Source: Bretschneidera sinensis
Lineage: Eukaryota; Streptophyta; Magnoliopsida; Brassicales; Akaniaceae
NCBI GenBank assembly: GCA_023935145.1
Contig: CM043702.1
Span: 59,499,001-59,563,000 of the forward strand
DNA length: 64,000 nucleotides
Direction of reading: 5' to 3'
In this document: positions 23,520-35,724 of the stretch, in pieces
How the letters are laid out: every line of letters begins with the position of its first letter
Position numbering within the stretch: position 1 is the stretch's first letter
Notes under the pieces: generated by a model
The model's database searches: none
What the model was told of the DNA's origin: nothing
Seen by the model: the letters and a program-made list of their open reading frames with translations, nothing else
Made by a program: the position numbers and the translations under genes

Positions 23520-26500
23520 ATGGCTTCAAATTTCTGTGTGGAGAAGTTTGATGGAAAGGGGGACTTTGCCCTATAGAAGCGGAAGATCAAGGCGGTTCTC
23601 ATGCAGCAGAAAGTGGACTTGGCTATTGGAGAAGATGATTCTTTTCCAGCAAGTTTCATGGAGGACCAGCGGATCGAGATGAAGAAGATGGCTTACAGCA
23701 CCATTTTCTTGCACATGTCGGATAATGTCACAAGGGAGTGCGGAGACTCAGAAGATCCAGTTGCATTATGGAAGAAACTAGATGAATTGTTTCTTGCCAA
23801 AACTCTCCCACATAAGAGGTATCTTCGGAAACGAATCTTTGCTTTTAAATTTGATCCTAAGAAAGAGTTGCAAGATAATCTTGATGCCAAGAAAAGGAGT
23901 GCATCAAGTGGTAAAGGGCTGTTCTGTAAAAGAAAGCCAGCAACTTGGTATGGCAGCAACCATGGCTACTACCGGGACAGAGGTAGAGGAGAGAGCCATG
24001 GGAGAGTGCACAGCAGAATGCATGGCTACTACCGGGACAGAGGTAGAGGTGAGAGCCATGGGAGAGTGCACAGCAGCATGCATGGCTACTACCGGGACAG
24101 AGGTAGAGGAGAAAGCCATGGGAGAATGCATTCCAAACTGAGATTTGGAGGGAAGAGCTGCTACTACTGCCATAAGGAGGGTCATGTCAAGAAAGATTGC
24201 AAGAAGATGACAAGGGATAGAGGAGGAAGCCATACCAAGAATGGAGAGGTTTCGGTTGCAAAAACAAAACAGCAAGATGGTGATGTTCTTGTTGTGTGCT
24301 CGGATGTGAGCAAGGGGCAAGAAGGCAGCGGGAAATGGATCTTGGATACCGGGTGCACTCATCATATGTGCCCTCACAAAGAATGGTTCAAGAATTTCAA
24401 GAAGATGAATGATGGAAGGGTCTTCTTGGGGAATGATAATTCTTGCCAAGTGAGAGGGATTGGAGACATCCAATTGAGGATGTTTGATGGAGTCACAAGG
24501 CTGCTGGAAAATGTGAGGTATGTTCCAAATTTGAAGAGGAACTTGATCTCATTGGGGCAGCTGGATTCCATGGGCTATACATGCAAGATAGAGGGAGGAA
24601 AGATCAAGGTGGCCAAGGGATCTTTGGTAGTGATCAAGGCAGCAAGAAACGATGGACTCTATGAGATGATCGGAGAAACAGAAACCAATGATCAAGCAGT
24701 AAGCTTGATGGCTGAGCTGGACAAAGCAGCCCTTTGGCACACTCGCTTGGGACACATGAGCGAAAAGGGCCTGCAAGTGCTTAGCAAGGAAGGTATACTT
24801 GGTGGTGACAAAGTAGAAAAACTGGATTTTTGTGAAAGCTGTGCTCTTGGGCAGCAACATCGGGTCAGCTTCAACATCGGAGTGCACAAGTCTAAGGGCA
24901 TTCTTGACTACATTCATGTGGACCTTTGGGGACCAGCAAGGACACCAACACAGGGAGGTAACATTTACTTTCTGTCTTTAATTGATGATTATTCAAGAAA
25001 AGTATGGGTTTATTTGGTTAAGAATAAATTAGATGCCTTGAATAAATTAGTGGTGTGGAAAGGGCTGGTTGAGACTCAAATGGGTAGAGTAGTTAAGGGG
25101 ATAAGAACCGATAATGGCCTAGAAATTTTTAACCAAGAACTTGATCAATTCTGTAGGTTAAATGGCATTCTAAGACATAGGACGGTTGTGGAAACTCCTC
25201 AGTAAAATGGAGTTGCTGAGTTGATGAATAAGACCCTTATGGAAAAGGTTAGGTGCATGTTAGATGGATCCGGGTTACCAAAATATTTTTGGGGAGAAGC
25301 TGTAGCTACAGCTGCATATTTGATTAATAGATCACCCTCTAGGATTGTGTTCCAAAAGACTCCCATGGAGATGTGGAGTGGAAAACCCCCTGAGTTGGAC
25401 AACCTTAGGACTTTTGGGTGTGCTGCGTATGCACAACAAAAGGATGATGGACTTAGCCCAGGATCTAGAAAATGTGTGTTTCTAGGATATGGGGAAGGAG
25501 CTAAGGGATATAGGTTGTGGTCCTTAGAAAAAGAAGGATTAAAACTCATAATAAGTAGGGATGTTAATTTTAATGAATTGTTATTTCCCTACTTGGAGAA
25601 AACTAACCCTGCAGGGGCTAGTGAGCAAACCAATTCAGAAATTGTTAAGCATAGCATCAAGGGAGATTTTGTTCAGGTAGAGCAAAGGAGGCAAGAGGGT
25701 TCGGACCAGGTAGAGCCCTTGGATGATTGCCAAGCTCAAGAAACTCAAGAAGAGGCTGAACAAGAAGAGGATGCTGCAGCAAGTCAGAAGGACTTTCAGC
25801 TCATAAGAGACCAGGAAAGAAGGCTGGTCGGACCACCTTCAAGATGTGGGTTTGCGGATGCTGCGGATACTTGGACAGAAGGAGAGATGAGTGAACAAGA
25901 AAATTACATGGATGCCATGGCATGTAAGGATTCACCAAGGTGGCAGCTAGCTATAGAGGAAGAAATTGATTCTTTGAGGAAGAACAACTTCTGGGAATTG
26001 GTGAAAATTCCAGGAAATCAGAAAGTTGTAGAATGTAAGTGCACTTACAAGATCAAAGAAGGGTGCCCTCCAAGAGATGAAGTCCATAACAAGGCTAGGC
26101 TGGTGGCGAATGGGTTCATAAGGAAAGAAGACATAGATTTCACAAGAACTTTCTCACCTGGACACAAGGTGGAGAAGATGGTGAGTATCCTCACCTATGT
26201 CATTGATGGGCTGTTAGTTTGGAACAGCAGGAAGAGGATGGAAAGGTTTACATCTCAACTCAGTGAGGAGTTCAAGAGGAAGGATCTCAGCCTTGCACAA
26301 AAGATCCTTGGGATGAGGAGAATCATCCGGGAAAGGAAGAGAAACAGGTCAAGTGTTTCTTGGGCAATGGATGTTTTCAGCAAATGTGTGAGTAATCCTG
26401 GAAAAGAGCGTTATCTTGGGATGAAGTGGTTGCTGAGGTACATGGAGTCTCAGTGGCAGCCAGTTGTAGCACTCATAACAACCAGGGCAGAATGCATAGT

Positions 26501-26810
26501 GGCTACGGAAGCCATAAAGGAAGCTATGGAGTGCAAGGGGTTGTTGGACGAGTGGGAGGTCCTAAAAGAGCAGGTGGTGGTATCTTTGGATAGCCAAAGT
26601 GCGGGGCACTTGTGGAGGTATCCGGTGTTCCATGAGGGGATGGAGCATATGGATGTTCGGTATCATTACATTCTGGAAAATGGTACAGAAGGAAGCATTC
26701 ATGTTGACAAGAAGACCACGGAGAAAAGTCCTGCAGATTTAGGCACCAAGTTTCTACCTCTAAGTAAGTTCAATCATTGCCTTGAATCAATTAGGATTGG
26801 AGTTGGTTAA
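23520..26810 (+). pseudogene. gag-pol of element B: one long frame with two stops and in-frame deletions
   Basis: A single frame of 1,097 codons runs from ATG 23520 to 26810, broken only by TAG at 23574 (a W codon in copy C) and TAA at 25203. Order: gag (FDGKGDFAL start), an RG-rich tandem repeat, the zinc knuckle CYYCHKEGHVKKDC at 24159-24200, protease with DTG at 24345, GAG-pre-integrase (LWHTRLGHMSEKG), integrase with HVDLWG, RTDNG and NGVAE, then a stump of RT/RNase H ending SKFNHCLESIRIGVG. Aligned to C, four segments are missing, each a multiple of three or nearly so: about 62 codons in gag, about 98 in the RT core, about 70 in the thumb and 51 in RNase H. The RT motif that remains is YVID, not YVDD. 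The encoded protein could serve as gag, protease and perhaps integrase, but not as RT. Confidence 0.9.
23961..24140 (+). repeat. three tandem 60-bp units in gag of element B
   Basis: The unit starts CATGGCTACTACCGGGACAG at 23961, 24021 and 24081; the end of the last unit has diverged. Each adds 20 residues of the type HGYYRDRGRGESHGR just before the zinc knuckle. Element C has one unit. Confidence 0.95.
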
Positions 26811-26893
26811 TTGGTAACTCAATATGAGTTTGGATCCCGAAGCTTTCTGCACAATGGTTCAGGTTTTTTGAACACTTAGACAAAGGTAGAGAT

Positions 26894-27720
26894 TGTTGTT
26901 ATTTGTCTAAGTTTCAAACATATCCAAACATGGTCTAAAGTTGTTTAAAGTCCAAACCAATTATGGGATATCAAAGTTCAGTAAGTTATAAGGTTTCACA
27001 CATGTGTGTGCTTCAATTTTGAGCATGGGAAGTTCAGGCACACTGCTGTGGAAGTTTCTGCCCATAGGAAGGAGGTGTGCGCACAGCATCAGGAGGCTGC
27101 AGCATCAGGTCACGCCGCAGCACACAGCACCACATCAAAACGCACAGCATCACTTGGAGAGTGATGAAGGGCTGAGATTAAAGGAAAAACATGATCAAAG
27201 GGTCAAGAATGATTCACAAGATTGTCCAAGAATTAAGAGGCTATAAAAAGGGTTTCCTAGTCTCATTTCAAGTGGTGGAAAAGGTGTGTGAGAGAACCAC
27301 ACAGGTTGTGACATTGTGAGATCATTGTAAACACAATAGAGAATTGTGTGAGAGACATAAACACAAGAGGGACTCTTGTAGTGAGGCTGGTTGTAAAGAA
27401 GAGAGGTTAGTAGAGAATTGATAGAAAGCATTGTAATAGGTCTATCACTTTCTCGTTCTCTTCTTGGTTCTTCAAGAACTTGGATTCTTGAAGGGGATTG
27501 CTGTAACTTTGTAAGAACCATTGAGATAGTGCAGAGAGTTCAGAGGAACTCACGGGGACGTAGGCACATTGCCGAACCTCGACAACAAATTACTTGTCTT
27601 CTTTCTTTCTTTGATTTTCTGTTCTTGTGTTCGATTGCTGAAATTCTTTCTACAAGTCATTCAAGACTTGGGTGTTTGGAAGATCACCACCTGGGCATCT
27701 TGTCAAGGTGATTTCCAACA
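26894..27720 (+). repeat. 3' LTR of element B
   Basis: 827 bp, the same length as the 5' LTR. It is preceded by the polypurine tract AAAGGTAGAGAT. The target duplication TTCCC follows directly. Confidence 0.95.
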
Positions 27721-27725
27721 TTCCC

Positions 27726-28083
27726 TTAATCTAAGCCTCACTGATTCAACTTTTAAACGGAAAATCGACTGCTCAAGTCCTACAATCGACTATCTATCAC
27801 AAATCACTGATATTTCCTTCGAAATTTTAGGAAAACCACTCAATCTCAACCAAATCCATACTTCTACATGTCAAAAATCACATATGCTACATCACCAATA
27901 ACTTAATTAATATTATTGCATTCTAAATCTTAATCTACTTAAGGTTTTCCAAAAAAAAAAATTATCTTTCCTTAAGAAATCTCAACATACATGAAATTTA
28001 TAAAAACTTAAACTAGATTCATACCTCATTAAGTTTAAATTTCCATATTTACTTCACCCATATCCCAGTTAATGGATTATAGA

Positions 28084-28122
<39 letters not shown>

Positions 28123-29320
28123 AGAAAATGGAATAAATCCTGAAAAAATTGAATAACTAGAGTTATAATGTGAAATACCTTGATTTGGGTATTCTACTTT
28201 GAAATTATTTTCATATTTCTCGCATTCACTTTCTCTTCTTGACCCTCTCTGTTTCTTCCCCTCTCTCTCCTTCTTTCTTTCTATCTCTTATTTTCTTTAT
28301 CTTTTTCTCTTCCCCTTTCTTTAATGTTTTATCTAGAAGACTCCTAAAAAATATTTGTTGACCACCCATATTTATAGGCCCTTGAAGATATTTTTACTAT
28401 TTTACCCCTCTTTTTACCCATTTTGTCACATGTTTGGTAGATTTTCGAGCTAATAGTCGATTGTCATATTTAGGCAGACAACTACCCAAAGTTTCTGGGA
28501 ATATGACAATCGGCTATCCTAACTACCATAATCCGTTGTACCCAAATTTTCTTTATTTTTCTTTATTCTTTTGGGTCTTTTGGTTTTCCAATAATTTTTT
28601 AGTTGAATCAAACTTTCTTGATTAATAAACGCACAAATTAAAAACTCCAAAAGTGTTTTGTTAACATCATAATCAAGCTCTAATAAACCAGGTTCTGAAA
28701 TTCTCCCCTCCTAATAAAAATTTCATTCTGAAAAATTTTCTAACTGGAATATGTAAATTGTTTGTGGTATTACTCCTCATGTTTACCTCACAATTCAAAG
28801 TAGCCTCCTCACTTATTAAGAAATTTGGTGTTAGTTAATTCTTCTCAATTTAATTCCCCAAATCTCTAAACTAGCCTTTCAAAGCACACATACTTAACAT
28901 TTTTATCAATCACTATTTCAATTTCCTATTTATTCCTTATAGGTAGAATTTATAATAAAAAAATTCGCAGGGTAACAAACTATAGTTGCTAATTTTTTTA
29001 AAACCTAATTTCACGTTATCCCACATTCCTCTTTGAATCCTTTACATTTCTATATAACATAATAATCAATAACCTAAACTTGTTGCATAACTTTGCTCGT
29101 ACTTCTCTCCCAAAGATATCTCACCATAAAAGGTTGTTTTCCAACTATTCACTTATTCTCATCATTCAATAGCTCTAAACACGCATTTTTCCTCAAGCAA
29201 CTAAGATACTTAGAATCTATTAACACTATTACTTCAATTCTTGACTTGACTCAACTTTAGTTAACCACCCAACTTCTTTAATCTCTAACTTTAGAGCTTT
29301 AATATAGCTAATTTAGCAAA
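27726..29320 (-). other. decayed part of element K: 3' LTR, polypurine tract, integrase end
   Basis: No open gene. Minus-strand TATAAATA at 28369-28376 and a CT-rich tract (28200-28340) downstream of it look like an LTR promoter and leader. AGTCGACT-like words lie at 28445-28530 and 27755-27800. About 28560-28690 resembles the LTR of A at about 30310-30440. The gypsy integrase end and polypurine tract lie at about 28700-28830. Confidence 0.5.
28087..28122. repeat. (CT)n(TA)n microsatellite
   Basis: A run of CT units passes into about 12 TA units. Confidence 0.9.
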
Positions 29321-29325
29321 CCAGT

Positions 29326-30508
29326 TGTTGGTCCAAAATATATTATGGAAATACCCAAGAGGCGGGTGAATTGGATATTAAGAATTTTTCAAATTATTTT
29401 TGCAACCTCAAATATCAAAATATAAGTGGAATTTAATCAAATCAATCTTTCTAAATTACTACCACAAAGATGAGAGAGCTTATTGCTTAATATAGAAAAG
29501 ATAATTTAATTATAAAATAATAAAGAAATCAATCTCATTTACTTGAATAATAAATAATTCTACGCAAATAATTGTGCAAGTAATTAAGGAGATAGAGTTA
29601 GTGAGATGCAAACTCGATTTATAGTGGTTCGGTAATATCGGAATCCTTCAAACCCTACGTCCATTCTCTTCAAGGATCCTCCTTGAAGCCTTTCACTAAA
29701 ACAAGCAACTTCACAGGTGTTGCTCAAACCGAATACAAACAAGCAACTTTAAGGGTGTAGATTCAACCTTTTTCACAAGAATCCTAAGTTTGCTACCCAA
29801 GTGTATATACCAAACACTCACTAGCTCACATACAAACTCTTACAAGAGTTATACCAACTACTTTAACAAGAATATGAAAGGAAATTTTGAAACAAACAAA
29901 CAAGAGATAGATTTCTCAATGAAGATTACAACTCAATATTTTCTCTCTCAAAAGTTTATAGCTTGACAATGGAGTTTTTGACTCAAGAAGAAGAGAATGA
30001 AGATTTTGCTTTAATCTTTTGTTGTAGAATGTTTTTCTTGTCTTTCAAATGACCTTTGAGGCTCTATGTATAGTTTGTTGAAGTCTTCTAACCATTGGAG
30101 ACAAAATAGAGTCGTTAGAGACAAGTTTATAGCCTTTAAAATTAAAAAATATAGCTGTTGTAACTTGCCTAGTCGATTGTCTTTCATAACTTATGCAAAA
30201 ACTGATTTTTTTAGCACTCAATTGGCTGGAACTATTAACCCAGTCAACTGGGTTAGTTTTTGTGTATTGCTACAGTGTTTTCAGGATGAACAATGTTTTC
30301 AGCATCAATTTTCTTCATTCTTTTTGGATTTTTGAGTTCCGAAAAATCTCCCAATTGAATCAAACTTTCTTGCACATTTAACACACACATTAAACACTTT
30401 AAAAGTGTTTTATTATCATCAAAATTATTCTAATAAATTTATTGATTGAGGTCTTTTAGATGATAACAAAATATATTACAAATTTAAGTATAATATGTGG
30501 GCAAGATA
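29326..30508 (-). repeat. left (3') LTR of element A, first part
   Basis: Starts TGTTGGTCCAAAATATATTA, as does the right LTR at 41921. It is interrupted after AGATA at 30504-30508 by element C and resumes at 36598. Confidence 0.95.
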
Positions 30509-31407
30509 TATTGGTGTTTGTCTAAGGTTTAAACAAAGTTTGAAGAGGTTCAACATCAAGTCTTAGTGCCTAGGCCTAGAGTGAGCGCGCCTCGGCCTCC
30601 AAGAGCTCCAAAAAATGGGTGAAGGGTTGTGCACCGCGGCCTGGAGTGTGGGCACCGTGGCCTGGCCCTGTGCGCCGAGGCTAAGCCCCCTCAGGCGTGG
30701 CCTCCAGCAAGGTTGATAAAAGATGTGTTTTCAAGCCTTCTTCAGGCCGCAGCTTACCTTGTTCTAGGCCGCAGCTTGAAGGCACACCTGATGCTTTGGT
30801 TTCAGCCTTTTGAGGGGTGCGTGGATGCATGAACAAAATGCACAGGATCACTAAGGATTGATGAAGGGCTATGATTGAATGGTCCTTAAGATCTGAAGGT
30901 GGAGATTGACTTCAAATATTGGCTCAAGAAGTGGTGCACCATATAAAAGGTCACCTAGCTTCAATCTCAACACAATTGTGAGACAAGACATACAAGTGAT
31001 CATCATACAAGAGAATTCAAGTGCAAGTGTGAGAGTGCAAAGACACAAAACACAGGAGAGGCACTAGAATAGATATCAAAATAGAGGCTAGTTGTAAAGA
31101 GAGAGTAGCACAGATTGGGTAGAGGGCTTGTAACAGTTCTTATCACTTTCTTTCTTCTCTTCTTTGGTTCTTCAAGAACTTGAGTTTCTTGGAGAGGGTT
31201 GCTGTATTTGTAAAGAACCATTAATTTAGTGCAGAGAGTTCAGAGGAACTCACGAGGACGTAAGTTATTGTCGAACCTCGATAACAATTGTTGTGTCCTT
31301 TCCTTTCTTTGATTTATGTTTCTGTTTCCAATTCATCTTTACAAGTTATTCTAGACTTGGGTGTTTAGAAGATCACCACCTGGGTATCTCCAAGGTGATT
31401 TCCAATT
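30509..31407 (+). repeat. 5' LTR of element C
   Basis: The ends are mutated: it starts TATTGG, where the 3' LTR has TGTTAG, and ends CCAATT, where the family has CCAACA. TATA box CATATAAAAGG at about 30943. The U3 holds repeated G/C-rich words such as GAGCGCGCCT and GGCCGCAGC (30580-30790). Confidence 0.9.
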
Positions 31408-31408
31408 G

Positions 31409-31420
31409 TGGTATCAGAGC
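31409..31420 (+). promoter_or_regulatory. primer binding site of element C
   Basis: TGGTATCAGAGC, complementary to initiator tRNA-Met, one base after the 5' LTR. Confidence 0.95.
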
Positions 31421-31648
31421 TTTGGACAGTGGGTATCAGACTTGGAACAGAAGGTATCAGAGCAAGACTCCAAGAATCAAAGATCAACTTCTTGGGTGAT
31501 TCAAGAACGGAGTAAAGATCAAGATCAGATCGTGTTGTTGAGGGTGATTCAAGAACGGTATTGAGATCAATCATCGATCGTGTTCTTAAGGTTTAGAAGA
31601 AGTTGGAAAGCAATTGTGGGGGCTATATAAATCTGAGATTTTCTCCGT

Positions 31649-32520
31649 ATGATGGCTTCAAATTTCATTGTTAAGAAGTTTGATGGAAAGGGAGACTTTG
31701 CTCTTTGGAAGCAAAAGATCAAGGTTGTTCTTATGCAACAGAAGGTGGACTTGGCTATTAGAGAAGATGATGCTTTTCCATCAAGTATCACGGAGGTCCA
31801 GCGGATTGAGATGAAGAAGATGGTATACATCACCATTTTCTTGCATATGTCAAATAGCATGACAAGGGAGTGCAGAGACTCGGAAGATCCTACTGTCATA
31901 TGGAAGAAACTAGATGAGTTGTTTCTTACCAAAACTCTCCCTAATAAGATTTATCTTCTTAAAAGAATCTTTGCTTCTAAAATGGATCCTAATAAAGAGT
32001 TGTAAGATAATCTTGATGTGTTTAATAAGCTAGTTCAAGATTTGAATAGCTGTAGCATAACATTCTCAGATGAATAATTGGCTATTATTTTGTTGAATTA
32101 TCTTCCTGATTGTTTTGATAATTTGATTAATGCAATTGAATATGGAAGAGATACTTTAACTAAGGAGATTCTGATCAATGCCATAAGGGCTCATGATTTC
32201 AAAGCCAAGATGAGGGAAGCATCAAGTGGAGAAGAGCTGTTCATTAGAGGAAGGCCAGTAACTTGGAATGGCAGTAGCATTCATGGCAACTACCGGGAGA
32301 AATCAAGAGGTAGAGGGCAGAGCCATGGGAGATCTCATTCCAAACCAAGATTTGGAGGAAAGAGATGCTTCTATTGCAACAAGGAGGGATATTTGTAAGA
32401 AGAATATGTGGGATGAGAACGGAAGAAGCCATACCAATAATGGAGAGGCTTTGGTTGCCAAAGGAGAACAACAAGATGATGTTCTTGTTGTGTGCTCAAA
32501 TGTGAGCATGAGGTAAGGTA
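31649..32520 (+). pseudogene. gag of element C
   Basis: Gag starting MASNFIVKKFDGKGDFALWK (the second of two nearby ATGs matches B). An open stretch runs 31652-32005, then a stop in place of Q at about 32003 (KEL, stop, DNLD). The frame continues 32078-32398 through a single HGNYREKSRGRGQSHGR unit to a damaged zinc knuckle (CFYCNKEGYL, then stop/frameshift). The segment 32019-32204 (62 codons) is the part missing from B. Confidence 0.85.
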
Positions 32521-35500
32521 GTAAGAAATGGATTCTGGATTCCGGGTGTACTTATCACATATGTCCTCACAAGGATTGGTTCAAGAATTTCCAGGAAACC
32601 AATGATGGAAAGGTTTTCTTGGGGAATGACACTTCTTGCCAAGTGAGGGGGATAGGAGACATCCAGTTGAGGACGTTTGATGGAGTCACAAGGCTGCTGC
32701 GGAATGTGAGGTATTTTCATGATTTGAAGAGGAATTTGATCTCATTGGGGCAGCTGGATTCCATAGGGTATTCATACAAAGTAGAGGGAGGAAAGATCAA
32801 GGTGACCAAGGGATCTTTGATAGTGATCAAAGCAGCAATAAAAGATGGACTCTATGAGATGATCGGAGAGACAGAAATCAAGGATCAAGAAGCAAGCTTA
32901 ATGGCTGAGATGGATAGGGCAGCCCTTTGGCACACTCGCTTGGGACATATGAGCGAAAAGGGCCTGCAAGTTCTCAGCAAGAATGGTCTACTTGGTGGTG
33001 ACAAAGTAGAGAAATTGAATTTCTACGAGTGTTATGTTCTTGGGAAGCAACACCGAAGTACGCAAGTCTAAGAGCATTCTTGACTACATTCATTTGGACC
33101 TTTTGGGACCAGCATGAACACCAACACAGAGAGGTAACCTTTACTTTCTATCTTTAATTGATGATTATTCAAGAAAAGTTTGGGTTTATTTGCTTAAAAA
33201 TAAATCAGATGCTTTGAATAAATTTGTGGTGTGGAAAAAGTTGCTAGAGACTCAAACGGGTAGGGTAGTTAAGGCTTTACGAATCGATAACGGCTTAGAA
33301 TTTTGCAATAAGGATTTTGATCAATTCTGTGAGTTAAATGGCATTCTAAGATATAGAACAGTTGTAAAAACACTTCAGTAAAATGGAGTTGTTGAGAGGA
33401 TGAATAGGAACCTTATGGAAAAGGTTAGGTGCATGTTAATAGGATCCGGATTACCAAGATATTTTTGGGGGGAAGTTGTGTCTACTACTGCATACTTGGT
33501 AAATAGATCACCCTGTAGAGCTTTAGATTTCAAGACTCCCATGGAAATGTAGAGTGGGAAACCCCCTGAGTTGAGCAACCTTAGGACTTTTGGGTGTGCT
33601 GTATTTGCACATCAAAAGGATGATAAACTTAACCCAAGGTCTAGAAAATGTGTATTTCTAGGGTATAGTGATGGGGATAAGGGGTATAGGTTGTGGTCCT
33701 TAGAACCAAAAGGAATGAAACTCATAATAAGTAGAGATGTTATTTTTAATGAATTGTTATTTCTCTATTTGGAGAAAACTAACCCTGCAAGGGCTAGTGA
33801 GCAAACCAGTCCGAAATTTGTGGAGCATCGCATCAAGGAGAATTCAGTTCAGGTAGAGCAAGGAAGGCAAGATAGGTCGGACTAGGTAGAGCCCATTAAT
33901 GAAGGCCATGCTCAGGATACTTAAGAGGAGGCTGAACTGGAAGAGGATGATGCAGCAAGTCAGAATGACTACTAGCTCACAAGGGACCAGAAAAGGAAGG
34001 TGGTCATACCACCTTTGAGATATGGGTTTGTGAATGCTAATGTAGCATCTCCTTGGACAGAATGAGGGATGGTTGAACTAGAAACTTACATGGAAGCTAT
34101 GGAATGTAAGGATTCATCAAAGTGGCAGCTAGCTATGGAGGAAGAAATGGATTCTTTGAGGAAGAACAACTCTTGGGAATTGGTGCCCAAACCAGAACAA
34201 CAGAGAGTTTTGGATTGTAAGTGGATCTACAAGATCAAATAAAGGAACACTCCAAGGGATGAAGTCCAATATAAAGCTAGACTGGTGGCGAAAGGGGTTC
34301 ACACAAAGAGAAGGCATAGATTTTAACAAAATATTCTCACTTGTTGTGAAGTACAAGACGATACAGATAGTATTGGCAATGGTGGTCCAATTTGATTGGG
34401 AAATCGAGCAATGGATGTGAAGACAGCGTTCTTATATGGAGGGCTTGATGAGACCATCTACATGAGGTAACCCGAAGGCTATAAGGAAGGAAGACAGGGA
34501 GAGTTGGTGTACAAATTGAATAAATCTCTCTATGGCCTGAAGCAATCACCTCGGCAATGGAATAAAAGGTTTGATTCTTTTGTAACTAGCTTGGGTTTCA
34601 TGAGGAGCTATTATGATTCATGCTTGTACTACAAGGGGCACAAGGTGGAGGAAGTGGTGATCATCCTTATCTATGTCGATGATATGTTGCTGGTTGGGAG
34701 CAATATGGAGAGGATAGAAGAATTAAAGTCTCAACTCAGTGAGGAGTTTGAGATGAAGGATCTTGGCCATGCACAGAAGATCCTTGGGATGAATATAATT
34801 CGAAAAAGGGAGAGAAATAGATTGAAGATTTCTCAGACTTCTTGCATAAAGAAGATAATATCTATGTTCTTTATGGAAGATAGCAAACCAGTGAAGGTTT
34901 CCCTTGCTGGTCATTTCAAGTTCTCCACCGATCAATGTTCGAGACTGGAGGCGAAGAAGAACGAAATAGAAAAGGTCCTTTACTCTAGTGCGGTTGGTTT
35001 AGTTATGTTCACCATGGTAAGCACTAGACCAGATATTGCTCATGCAATAAGTGTTCTTAGCAAGGTTATGAGTAATCACAGAAATGAGCATTGGCTTGGG
35101 ATGAAGTGGTTGCTGAGGTACTTGAAGGGAAGCCCACAAGTAGGGCTGATCTATAAGAAGAGGGGTAAGTCCATCTGTCTTGAGAGTTATGCGGATTCGG
35201 ACAATGGAGCAGACCGGGATAAAAGAAGATTGATTACCTCTTACTTCTACAACTTAAACGGATACTGTATAAGTTGGAAGGCTCAATTGCAGCTGGTGGT
35301 AGCACTCTCAACAACCAAGGCTGAGTACATAGCGGCAACGGAAGCCATTAAGGAGGCTATGTGGTGCAAAGGGTTGTTGGAAGAGTTGAAGGTCCTGAAA
35401 GAGCAGTTGATGGTGTATTCGGATAGTCAAAGTGCGGTGCACTTGTGTAAGAATCCGGTGTTCCAGGAGAGGACAAAGCACATGGATGTTCAGTATCATT

Positions 35501-35643
35501 TAATTCAGGAAAATGTTATGGAAGGATGCATTCATGTGGACAAGATAGCCACAGAGGAAAATCCTGCAGATTTAGGCACCAAGGTTCTACCTCTAAGTAA
35601 GTTCAATCATTGCCTTGGACTACTTAGGATTGGAGTCGGTTGA
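32520..35643 (+). pseudogene. pol of element C
   Basis: Protease remnant with DSG (about 32541). The GAG-pre-integrase and integrase start is open at 32619-33071 (WHTRLGHMSEKG; the second zinc cysteine pair is damaged). Integrase core is at about 33080-33560 with DNG, then TAA at 33379 in the QQNG motif. RT begins near 34080 with a frameshift around 34290-34340. A good open frame of 379 codons runs 34504-35643 with [23 protein letters not shown] (about 34672), the RT thumb, and RNase H with [16 protein letters not shown] and [10 protein letters not shown], ending [12 protein letters not shown]. This last open frame holds the YVDD core, so damage is concentrated further upstream. Confidence 0.9.
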
Positions 35644-35724
35644 TATAATGACTCAAGATAAGTTTGGATCCTGAGTTCTCTGCACAATGGGTTCGGGTTT
35701 AATCGCTTAGACAAAGGTAGAGAT

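Larger units (their letters stand above)
22452..27720 (+). mobile_element. Ty1/copia retrotransposon with complete ends and internal deletions (element B)
   Basis: 5,269 bp flanked by a perfect 5-bp target duplication, TTCCC (22447-22451 and 27721-27725). Two 827-bp LTRs with TG...CA ends, a tRNA-iMet primer site and a polypurine tract are all present. I count about 16 differences between the LTRs by eye, roughly 2%, so this looks like the youngest complete insertion here. The coding region is Tnt1/Tork-like but lacks the RT core, so the element is non-autonomous. It lies in the presumed 3' LTR of K. Confidence 0.95.

Noticed and set aside
23904..24473. 189-codon minus-strand ORF
   Set aside because: It is the antisense of the RG-rich repeat and zinc knuckle of gag in element B.
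34343..34635. A true intron in the copia RT gene
   Set aside because: GT and AG ends fit the gap in B, but the other three gaps do not fit and copia pol is normally intronless; kept only as a hypothesis under the B deletions.
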